DNA of 15,365 nt, taken from contig JAOXYC010012236.1 in assembly GCA_028565715.1 (NCBI GenBank), positions 1 through 15,365 on the forward strand. The letters are read 5' to 3'. The stretch comes from Phoronis pallida (taxonomy: Eukaryota > Phoronida > Phoronidae). Of this stretch, positions 9,365-15,365 are shown piece after piece. The position numbers were made by a program, and so were the translations under genes. The notes under the pieces were generated by a model, which was not told where the DNA came from, did no database searches, and worked only from the letters and a program-made list of their open reading frames with translations. Position 1 is the stretch's first letter. Every line of letters begins with the position of its first letter.

Positions 9365-9757
9365 AAAATAATCCCCTTAAAGGGCCCATTGCCAAATTTT
9401 ATATAGCTTGATAGACAATTAAATAAAATTCCATTGATATACTATGTGAACAGAACACATCAACAATAAAGTCAGGGGAGAATTGTGAAAAAAAGTTTCC
9501 AAACTTTTGTTGACGAGTATATATATATAATATAAACTATATTGTCTTGTTCCATATTGCTGAGAAAAGGCTTGTTAAAAGGGACCTACTTTTGTGGGAT
9601 ATATTCCTTTGTGTTGACCATAATTTTGGCGGATTTGTGAACATGAATTTAGAGACTAGTCAAGTTATGTTGATGAACCAACAACGACACGTTTTAAAGC
9701 TATCGTGTTTTTCATTAGTATTCCCCTATTGTAAAGAGTTTTTCTAAACTAACTAAC

Positions 9758-10015
9758 CTATCCTTTCTCCGAACACAGCTATTTCCTCAATTTCCACGTA
9801 TCCTTTAACGTTGTCCGGGACTTTAACTCGAACAGTTTGCCCGACTGGCCAGCCCGTGCATGTTAACTCCATGGTGATCACAGATTGTATCACTTCTTTA
9901 TCGTGGATATCAGTACATACTGCAACCGTACCACTTCTGGCTATTACATCAATGGAGAAATCTAGCATGGAAACCTTTATCATTTCGTCATGGTCACTCC
10001 CCTTTTGGACCTTAT
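9758..10015 (-). CDS. Exon: C-terminal half of fucolectin/F5-8C-like domain 2
   Basis: The acceptor is CTTTTTTAG|AT and the donor GGATAG|GTTAGT; the exon is 258 bases, phase 1-1. The 86 codons run from DKVQKGSDHDEM through IKVSMLDFSIDVI, AVCTDI, ELTCTGWPVGQTVRVKVPDN to YVEIEEIAVFGER. The Cys pair (VCTD and LTCTG), the 'V-R-V-x-V' strand and the closing 'L-x-I-x-E-I-x-V-x-G' strand match the end of FTP/F5-8C domains. The usual Gly-Arg-Tyr-Val is weaker here (KGYVEI). It lacks the two extra Cys positions seen in domain 1. The 3' intron is the largest in the gene (about 3 kb) and leads into the kringle. Confidence 0.82.
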
Positions 10016-10383
10016 CTAAAAAGTGAAGTGTTTATGTCAGATCGTTTGATAACGAATACATTACCCATGTGATACGTGACTTGATTTGACATGTATTGGA
10101 CGCCATTGTATATATTATAATTAGACTGTTTCAATTCTTTGAAAATACGCACACCTTTTTCAGGTTAGGAAGAAATGCCTCCTTCCATTTGCAGTTGAAA
10201 GCACGATGACGCCCGTGTCGTTTGAAATTCTAATATAAATTGTCTTGTTCCCTTAGTGGATTCTTCAGTAAGTTAGTTGAGAATAAACTATTTTTGAATG
10301 AAGTAGCCTACAGTCGTTCTTTTTGGATGCTTTAAAACGCCTCTGCAACGGTAACAAAAGATTGCAAAAAACTGCAAACGTAC
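10016..10383 (-). other. Intron inside lectin-like domain 2
   Basis: 368 bases from GTACGT to CTTTTTTAG. Nothing else recognised. Its position within the domain matches the intron before 11578 in domain 1. Confidence 0.75.
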
Positions 10384-10596
10384 CTTTGAGTTTACCTGCA
10401 AAACCTCTCAATGCAATACCGTAAACATAAAACTGGGAGCTAAGATCAACTCTCCAATATGACCCATTGAGTACCTTTGTCTTGCTCTTCGTTTTGTGAA
10501 GTCCATCTAACGCCAAGATAGCACTGTTGTCACCGTCCTGACTAGACTGTTCTACTTTTAGAAATCGATCACCGATCCAAGGCGAAACTAAGTTTA
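10384..10596 (-). CDS. Exon: N-terminal half of fucolectin/F5-8C-like domain 2
   Basis: The acceptor is TATCTACTTTGCAG|TA and the donor CAAAG|GTACGT; the exon is 213 bases, phase 1-1. It encodes NLVSPWIGDRFLKVEQSSQ, then a segment around ILALDG, then NGSYWRVDLSSQFYVYGIAL. The order N-L ... Q-S-S ... A-x-D-G ... Y-W-R-V-D-L ... Y-V-x-x-I is the classic first half of an FTP or discoidin-like domain, with the WRVDL strand fully conserved, unlike in domain 1. NGS is an N-glycosylation sequon. Where the canonical fucose site has Asn-Arg-x-Asp, this domain has LRGFAG: the Arg is kept and the Asp lost. Arrangement and frame link it to the next exon through the split codon G|AT (Asp). Confidence 0.88.
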
Positions 10597-11341
10597 CTGC
10601 AAAGTAGATAAATTAACATACACGTGTATACTGCTTTAACTTATCTTAGATTATCAGAACCGTCAAAGAACTTCGGGTATTAGCAGTGATTACAGTGCTG
10701 TTTAGTTGGGCATCTGGTTTTCTTCAAGATTAGTGACTGTAACCTTTGGTTTTCAAGTGCATTGCAAGAAGATCTCCCGTGTATTTACTGATGATGGTAT
10801 TTCTTAATCAGAAGTTAAACGTAAAAACCCTGAAAATAAACCACTTGAAATGACTTTCCCTATGCCTGAATTTAAAGGGGTATAGAAAGTCAGGTTAGCC
10901 CTAAAATTCCTTTCAAACGGATTAAAAGCAATTCTAGCTAACATATTTGACTCTTGGGTGTTTTGCACTTTAAACCCAATACAAAAATATAAGAATAACG
11001 CGCCAAAATGCTAAAATTCATTTGAGTTCTCGAAAACATTACGGCGCCCCGAAATAATTCGACGCGGTGGATTGTGGGTAAAACATGAACGGGTGTCCAG
11101 GGTTACGAAGCTGAAAGGCGTGTCGACGTTTTAGTTTTAGTAACGATTAAGTCTCGAGTAGGACAGCTAATGGAATGGAATAACAGAAATTTGAACGCAA
11201 AGGAAGTGATTTCATCTGTTTTAATTCGTATTTTTTAACGAATTTGACGTTCTATGATACTTGTTCTTCTATTTTAAAAACGTTCTGATTGGTTGATTAC
11301 TTCTTGATACTGGTTCTTTTGACAGTACTAATATTACGTAC
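10597..11341 (-). other. Intron between the two lectin-like domains
   Basis: 745 bases from GTACGT to CTACTTTGCAG. Mostly AT-rich. A CpG-richer patch at about 11039-11150 (GGCGCCCCG, GACGCGGTGG, GTGTCGACG) stands out, but no promoter or RNA gene could be assigned. Confidence 0.65.
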
Positions 11342-11578
11342 CCACGCTTGCCCCTAAAACGCTGACATCACACAGATGAAGGCCAAGTTTGCTGCCAGTT
11401 TCAATCACCACCTGTCGACCCTTCAGTCCATATAGTCCGTTGCAGTCAAGGTACACTCGTTCCTCGTGTTCAAGGTCGCGCGGGGAATAGTAAGAATAGC
11501 ATACCCGGGAGACACCTTGTTTGTCAACAACACGCACCGTGAAGTTATTCATTCGTTTAGCTGCAGTCGCCTCGTCGC
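11342..11578 (-). CDS. Exon: C-terminal part of fucolectin-like domain 1
   Basis: The acceptor is TGTGCTTTATTCAG|GC, with a CTAAC branch-like site about 25 bases upstream, and the donor is GTGG|GTACGT. It is a 237-base phase 1-1 exon. It encodes the most convincing lectin-like piece: RMNNFTVRVVDKQG, then VCYSYY, LDCNGLYGLKGRQVVIETG and LHLCDVSVLG. This matches the family pattern R-L-N-x-x-x-V-x-I ... C ... C-x-x-x-x-G-R-Y-V-x-I ... L-x-L-C-E-V-x-V-x-G seen in eel fucolectin, tachylectin-4 and pentraxin-fusion (FTP) domains. The upstream loop reads KIGDEATAAKR, so the Arg-x-Asp of the fucose site is absent. NNFT is an N-glycosylation sequon. The intron at its 5' end sits where domain 2 also has one. 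Confidence 0.85.
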
Positions 11579-12244
11579 CTGAATAAAGCACAACTGTTAT
11601 CAGGTTAGTGTCAAAAAATACACGATATTGGAATCAGAACGAATTTGAAAAGACCAAAATGAACTGGAATAAAAACCATGCCCATACAGTATGTATCTGT
11701 ACTGAAATCCTTGTTCAAAATTAAATTGATTTTTATACTAAAACAGTTGGTCACATGAAAAAAATCACTTTTTTATTTTTTAAAAGGTGAGAAATAGAAT
11801 GCAAATTTATTCACCTTCAAGAAAACATATTATTTTGTGAGCAAAAGATAAACGATACTTTGTGTATGTCATGAAAGCTGACCCCCAGCCATTAAAGTTC
11901 ACACTTCAGATAAGTTGTGTTGGCCTAACGCTAGTTTTCTAACCTTAACGCTCAAAACACGCATTTATGATGGGCGCGTGTTGTCTTCTAGACAACACTT
12001 TGTGGCGTTTTCTTTGCCGCGTTTTCTTTGCCGCCCATCTATCCAGAGATGTTGTATTCATAGCCCGTCGGTCAGCGGAACGATCATAAAATTATTTGTG
12101 GAGCCAGAAATGTTGGGATATTCCAGGTACGTATGCAGCATGCATTAATACACACATTTCACTTCAATTTACTTTTATTACTTTTATAGTCAGCAGTCGG
12201 TTTTTGCATCTTTAATTTATTGACAGGTTTGACCATCTGCTTAC
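11579..12244 (-). other. Intron in lectin-like domain 1
   Basis: 666 bases from GTAAGC to TTTATTCAG. It holds a tight 14-base tandem duplication, GCGTTTTCTTTGCC twice at 12005-12032, and a small perfect hairpin (GTGTTGTC/GACAACAC, 11978-11998). No exon-like frame was seen. Confidence 0.65.
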
Positions 12245-12309
12245 CTATTTTGAGCATAACTCTTTGAATATGAACATCTTCATTTCCTATCAAAGCTGTA
12301 AAGTTGTGC
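12245..12309 (-). CDS. Exon: 65-base middle piece of fucolectin-like domain 1
   Basis: This exon was found by frame logic, because the neighbours need a phase 2 to phase 1 connector. The acceptor is TTTTTCGTTTAG|G and the donor AAATAG|GTAAGC. The exon completes the Trp codon (TG+G) and adds about 21 residues, WHNFTALIGNEDVHIQRVML-KI. These fit the family's Trp-x-VDL-strand plus 'x-I-x-x-V-x-L' strand just before the variable loop, although VDL itself is degenerate (FTA). The Asn-Phe-Thr triplet is an N-glycosylation sequon. The phase 2 intron splitting the Trp has no counterpart in domain 2, which reads straight through, so it was either gained here or lost there. It is short, but exact on phase and domain position. 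Confidence 0.72.
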
Positions 12310-12502
12310 CTAAACGAAAAATGTGTAGATTCAGTTATAATAATATTTCTGACTGCTGAAAAATGATTGTTTTTTGTCTAATTTTCGGCAATGAATGACA
12401 GAAGTTGGTGTAAATCGTCAAAATATCCCCAAGTATGAAGATCGTATTGCAAGTCAAGCTTTTGTAACGCTTTAGATATTTTATTTTTCTCCGTTCATTA
12501 TC

Positions 12503-12574
12503 ACGGAATAGACTCCTCACATGTGCAGTTAATAATTGTATTCGTGCGACGTGCACGGGAGGAGTCTATTCCGT
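12503..12574. repeat. Inverted repeat, 15-bp perfect arms
   Basis: ACGGAATAGACTCCT at 12503-12517 and its exact complement AGGAGTCTATTCCGT at 12560-12574, separated by 42 bases. The inner flanks are also loosely complementary around GTGCA. It could be a tiny fold-back element or a transcript hairpin. Confidence 0.8.
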
Positions 12575-12904
12575 AAATATGAAAGGATAGAAAAGAAGTT
12601 CCACACTATCTCAAAGGCTTGATTTTACATTCTACATTAATGAGAATGAATAACAAAAAAATATATAGATAAAACGGCTTTCTTTTTAAAAGAACGCCGA
12701 AAATGCGGGACAAATTTTACTTCCACAGTGGATCTAGTATGTCTCGTAAAACAACCCTAACGCTAATTAGTCGACTGCTTTTGCAGTCTGCAAAATGAGA
12801 TGTGTTAGAAACAACACCTGTATCTATAATCATACATGTAATGTGTTTAAGATGTTGCATACGCTTATTTAAGTACACAGTCTGTTAGATTTATAGAGTC
12901 ACTA

Positions 12905-13068
12905 GTTTTGTAACCCGCGCTTCGCTGCGGGGTGTGCGCGTGGTTCGCCCGTGCACATCCAGTGCACAGACACACCCCTTTACCTTGACTACTTCAACTT
13001 GCGGTCAAAATTAGCGGTCAGACGGACACACACACGCACGCATTTTCAGCCTTATAATTAAGTCACTT
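12905..13068. repeat. Possible dispersed repeat fragment, GC-rich start
   Basis: Begins with a hairpin-prone CCCGCGCTTCGCTGCGGGG and ends with CGGACACACACACGCACGCA and a short AT tail, much richer in GC than the surroundings. A related motif, CACCCGCACGAAGCGCG...CTAGTT, lies inverted at 7462-7496. That suggests pieces of an interspersed element, but I cannot name the family. Confidence 0.35.
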
Positions 13069-13139
13069 CAACTTGAAACGCTATTCGACTGCCTATTTGA
13101 TTGAGTCGCGACAATAACATTTGCTGCGTTAGGTCTTAC

Positions 13140-13269
13140 CATGCCGATGCGCATGTTGGTGTGATAGTCTGTTCTGAATCGACAACACTACTTGGATGGT
13201 GCCAATCCGACGATTCCCCATCCAGCTTAAACGCCTCCATATTTTGAATTTTCAAGGATAGCATGTTAT
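13140..13269 (-). CDS. Exon: first third of fucolectin-like (FTP/F5-8C) domain 1
   Basis: The acceptor is a long T-run ending CACACAAG and the donor is ATG|GTAAGA. The exon is 130 bases, entering in phase 1 and leaving in phase 2. It encodes about 42 residues. The segment ESSDWHHPSSVVDSEQ then TCASA, with a Trp codon (TG|G) split by the intron, follows the family pattern in which a Gln-Ser-Ser start is followed by Ala-Val-Asp-Gly, a Cys segment and the Trp before the VDL strand. Here the usual Asp-Gly turn is Asp-Ser. The canonical Cys-Thr-His-Thr piece reads Cys-Ala-Ser-Ala, so the His used for fucose binding in eel fucolectin is not seen. Assignment to the galactose-binding-like fold rests on order and spacing across three exons, not on this exon alone. 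Confidence 0.7.
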
Positions 13270-13523
13270 CTTGTGTGAAAAAAAAGAATGTGTGATAAAA
13301 AGCAGCATAATGAAAGAGTTTTGAGTCGGATATTAACATTTGAATTAAAACGTTACAAACGCCAATAAATGGAACTGATCTGAGAACCAAGGGAAGGGTA
13401 GGGGAAGAAATGTAGGTTAGTTGAGCCACTCGAAGAGATGATCCAATCCCTCTACTGCCGTTCCAGAAACGGTACTTAATGGAACAAAAATTCGCTCAAC
13501 TCCCGTATTTTGTTTAAAAAGTA

Positions 13524-13715
13524 GGTACAGATGTGCCACCTATAGGTCAACAACCACACCCCTCTAGATACCCAGCCAAGCTTTAACAAGGCGACCTATA
13601 TCTATACCAAACGATATAAAAAACCTACCCATATGGATACCAAAATCGGTGAAAACCCGACCCAAATGGGCGGCACATCTGTACCCACCAATACACTGGA
13701 AGTACACCCCCGGAC
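13524..13715. repeat. Dispersed repeat, copy B, with inverted flank
   Basis: The part from about 13617 to 13712 matches 6283-6380 in the same orientation, sharing AAAACC(C/G)GACCCAAAT, GGCGGC(A/G)CATCTGTACCCA and more. In addition GGTACAGATGTGCCACC at 13524-13540 is nearly the complement of GGCGGCACATCTGTACC at 13670-13686. The stretch between repeats 'CCTA...ATACCAAA' motifs, hinting at a degenerate short tandem structure. Confidence 0.75.
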
Positions 13716-13789
13716 TGAGAGTCGGACTCGTGTCTCACAGACTGTCAGTGACGTGCTCTGCAAACTGAAAAAGTTAAACATGTACTCAC

Positions 13790-13822
13790 ATCCCCACATT
13801 CCATTTGATCGACGAACAGAAT
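13790..13822 (-). CDS. Speculative 33-base microexon upstream of domain 1
   Basis: A good acceptor (CTGTTCTTTGTGAGTTGCAG|AT) and a strong donor (GGGAT|GTGAGT) enclose 33 bases. Entered in phase 1 they read SVRRSNGMWG and leave in phase 1, which fits the next exon at 13269. No domain match is possible at this length, and strong paired sites this close can arise by chance, so it is listed only because phases agree. Confidence 0.25.
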
Positions 13823-13923
13823 CTGCAACTCACAAAGAACAGTTTGTATAAGTATGTTGCTCAAATCATGAAGTGTAGGCTAACATATAAGTTAGTGATC
13901 GCTGAAAGGATAACCTTGGCTTA

Positions 13924-14791
13924 TCAGGTCGGGTTAAATGCTTGATCTAAGGATAAATTGATTTATCCTTCCTTCTAAGGACGTCCACTAAATCTAAGCC
14001 AAAAATTACACCCAGCTCTAGTTTTTTGGTCTTAAAACCATTTTCGCATATCCTAAATACTTGTGAGTCATTGTTGTTGCATTCTGGGATAATTTGTGCC
14101 CTAGTTTATCACATGATATGACCGAATGAAGATTCATACAAAATTCCGTGTAGCAATCAAGTTTAACAATTGAATTTTTCACTACTGAGAAAATGGAAGA
14201 GTGTGATACTTTTGAAATCCTAAGATTATTTGTAAATGTCTTGTTTCATTTTGCCATGTTTACAAAAATTCCTCCTTATTATTTTCTTTTTATATGATTT
14301 TTTTTCCAAAAATCCTTCGTCTTAATGAGATTGCACAGATGTGTCCTTACATTGAAGGACATGTTCGCATGTTATTAACCTAAAATTACTAAAAAACAAC
14401 ATAAGAGTCTTTTATGATTTGTTAATATGTTAAAAGACATCGTCACAGCTATCGGACAATATTTTCCAAACCTTCGCACTCGTTCTATAAGTTGGAAAAA
14501 ACGGGAAGAGAAATGTTCCCACGCAAAATTAAACTACTTGATGCACCGTTAGGTCTCTTTTAATGGGATATCCTTGGTCTTTCGTCTTCTAGGAAGTCGG
14601 TTCAATGTAAAACCACGTCCGTAAGTCTTCTTTTCATTAACTAATTGCTACTAGTTACAACTAGGTGAAGATTTTATTGTCCTTTCGTTTTTAATGAAAG
14701 GACAATAAATAAAATATCCTTAGATCTTCGGGCCTCCTTAGAAGGAAGGAATGTCATGTTATCCTTAGATCAAGCATCCAACCCGACCTGC
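13924..14791. mobile_element. MITE-like element with 62-bp terminal inverted repeats
   Basis: The left end TCAGGTCGGGTTAAATGCTT and the complement of the right end GCAGGTCGGGTTGGATGCTT continue with GATCTAAGGATAA and CCTTCCTTCTAAGGA in both. This gives about 62 bases of inverted repeat with few differences and one 1-base indel. TA flanks each side (13922-13923 and 14792-14793), fitting a TA duplication. The left repeat itself holds a near-perfect palindrome, AAGGATAAAT/ATTTATCCTT (13949-13970). No transposase frame lies inside. The superfamily is not determined. Confidence 0.8.
14674..14708. repeat. Perfect 13-bp hairpin inside the MITE-like element
   Basis: TTATTGTCCTTTC (14674-14686) pairs with GAAAGGACAATAA (14696-14708) around a 9-base loop. 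It is subterminal, close to the right inverted repeat, as sub-terminal hairpins often are in MITEs. Confidence 0.8.
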
Positions 14792-15365
14792 TAGTTGCCA
14801 AACCAATGAATATGTAGACGTTACGACGTGCTCTTAAAACTAGTTAAATCGTCGCCGGTTCCATACTTTCTCAGTCTCTGTCTGGCTTGCGCGGACGAGA
14901 ATTGATGGTTTGTCATTGGTAATGGTTACCTTGCCTGCCATAACTACTCATATCCAGCGGAGTATTTTTTCACGTAGCCATAAAATGCCTTGTTCAAAGA
15001 TACAACGGACTGCCGGACCCGCATCCGATTTCACAACATTTATGCCCAGCGTCCTTATTTTAGGACGGTACAAAAAACATTGCCTGAAAAATAAAGCATT
15101 CAATATTTAAAAAATAATTATGTTGTATTCTTTGGTAATACATGAAGACAAAAGGTGAACAGAAAAATTAGGAATTTATATCACCCTCTTGCTTACGTAA
15201 CATTGTTTTTATGACGTCACAGCAGCTCTTTGGAAGATTTTAAGATGACTCACGGAAGTTGTGCAAATTTCTTGTCAAACGCATAATTATTACTTTGAAT
15301 GTGTTGATAGACTAATGTATTTAGAGTTCATCCAAAGCAGTTTTGTTTGTTTTTAAAAAAATCAA
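14792..15365. other. Upstream flank or first intron, no exon found
   Basis: Besides the possible SINE-like fragment I found no ATG-plus-hydrophobic exon ending at a phase 1 donor on the minus strand, which is what a signal-peptide exon for the receptor gene would need. The gene's start therefore probably lies beyond this window. Confidence 0.5.
14890..15060 (-). repeat. Possible SINE-like fragment
   Basis: On the minus strand the stretch GGTCCGGCAGTCCGTTGTATC-TTTGAACAAGGCATTTTATGG resembles the 'TTGGGCAAGGCACTTTA' segment that recurs in many animal interspersed repeats. The resemblance is from memory and short. No second copy lies in the window, so this is a weak call. Short frames here have no protein support. 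Confidence 0.25.

Larger units (their letters stand above)
8756..9517. mobile_element. Non-autonomous fold-back DNA transposon (MITE-like, TA target)
   Basis: The ends are inverted copies: CTCGTCAACAAAAGTTTGG... at 8756 and its complement ending at 9517, flanked by TA on both sides (the right flank is a TATATATA run, so the exact edge is uncertain). The terminal inverted repeats run about 130 bases, through CTGACTTTATT, CTGTTCACA, ATTGTCTATCAAGC and CAATGGGCC, with scattered differences and small indels. The interior has two diverged direct copies and a central near-palindrome. There is no transposase frame. The 'CAACAAAAGTTTGGAAAC' end and TA duplication are reminiscent of Tc1/mariner-type elements; that class call is inference. 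Confidence 0.82.
6769..9757 (-). other. Largest intron (about 3 kb), between lectin-like domain 2 and kringle
   Basis: Bounded by GTTAGT and TTCTTGAG. It contains a fold-back element (8756-9517), a doubtful plus-strand ORF ending at 8328, and a short GC-rich motif at 7462-7496 that resembles the inverse of one at 12901-12935. The stretch 7740-7870 is richer in CG and holds a CCAAT-type box (GATTGG, about 7781), so a plus-strand promoter cannot be excluded. I saw no further minus-strand exon with phase 1 ends. Confidence 0.6.
12310..13139 (-). other. Phase 2 intron in lectin-like domain 1
   Basis: 830 bases from GTAAGA to TTTTTCGTTTAG. It contains an inverted repeat (12503-12574) and a GC-rich repeat-like stretch (about 12905-13068). 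It is the only non-phase-1 intron in the gene. Confidence 0.7.
2005..13269 (-). other. Multi-exon gene: FTP-FTP-kringle-CCP-mucin-TSP1 type I membrane protein (N terminus missing)
   Basis: This is the whole gene model, joined from 11 exons listed separately. Visible exons total 3857 bases: two leading bases completing a split codon, then 1285 codons including the stop. Each junction restores the frame, and each domain carries its family's signature residues. All introns are phase 1 except 12310-13139, which is phase 2; symmetric 1-1 exons are the known hallmark of shuffled extracellular modules in animals. The inferred product has a lectin-like ectodomain on a mucin stalk, one membrane span and a long cytoplasmic tail. 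A recognition or adhesion role at the cell surface is inference only. I found no signal peptide exon up to 15365, so the N terminus is incomplete. I do not recognise a named orthologue. Confidence 0.8.

Noticed and set aside
12335-12556. Minus-strand open frame of 73 codons
   Set aside because: Has no domain residues or suitable splice phases and runs through one arm of an inverted repeat.
12720-12789. Candidate middle exon for lectin-like domain 1 (frame reading SRLISVRVVLRD)
   Set aside because: It has a fair acceptor (TTTTGCAG), but phases do not connect from the TG-ending exon without a stop or a poor secondary AG, and no conserved Trp results. The 65-base exon at 12309-12245 fits phase and domain exactly.
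13602-13799. Minus-strand open frame of 65 codons
   Set aside because: Much of it is translation of the dispersed repeat (copy B); low-complexity Val/Gly/Trp/Phe content.
15212-15219. TGACGTCA, a perfect CRE-type palindrome
   Set aside because: An 8-base site is expected by chance about once in four windows of this size, and no promoter or first exon is identified beside it.

Overview
This looks like intronic, AT-rich genomic DNA from an animal, probably a marine invertebrate. I cannot name the phylum. The evidence is eukaryotic splice sites (GTAAGT/GTGAGT-type donors and pyrimidine-rich AG acceptors), extracellular animal modules (fucolectin-like, kringle, sushi/CCP, mucin, TSP1) and several non-autonomous repeats in the introns. 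There is no bacterial or viral organisation.

The window is dominated by one multi-exon gene on the minus strand, read from about 13269 down to a stop codon at 2005. I placed exon borders by eye from splice signals, reading frame and domain sequence. In protein order the exons are 13269-13140, 12309-12245 and 11578-11342 (first fucolectin/F5-8-like domain), 10596-10384 and 10015-9758 (second such domain), 6768-6541 (kringle), 6218-5994 (CCP/sushi), 5326-4088 (Thr-rich mucin array of about eleven 30-residue repeats), 3864-3763 (tentative Thr-rich stalk), 3434-3249 (TSP1) and 2978-2005 (transmembrane segment, about 285-residue cytoplasmic tail, stop). All junctions keep one reading frame, giving about 1284 residues without the N terminus. 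Every intron is phase 1 except one phase 2 intron inside the first lectin-like domain. The product should be a type I membrane receptor or adhesion mucin: a lectin-like head, kringle and sushi modules, a rigid O-glycosylated stalk, a TSP1 module near the membrane, and an unrecognised helical and Ser/Thr/acidic tail. The signal peptide and first exon were not found and probably lie upstream of the window (above 15365) or in a short exon I cannot see.

Region by region: 1-1969 is downstream flank or 3' UTR with no gene. 2005-6768 holds the compact C-terminal exons. 6769-9757 is a 3 kb intron containing a nested fold-back transposon-like element (8756-9517) and a doubtful plus-strand ORF with two hydrophobic stretches (to 8328). 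9758-13269 holds the two lectin-like domains. 13270-15365 is upstream intron or flank, with a second MITE-like element (13924-14791), a dispersed repeat also present near 6290-6380, a possible 33-base microexon and a possible SINE-like fragment.

The points most worth following up are the domain combination, the kringle that has lost both partners of its outer disulfide (Cys1 and Cys6), the loss of the canonical fucose-binding residues in both lectin-like domains, and the orphan cytoplasmic tail.
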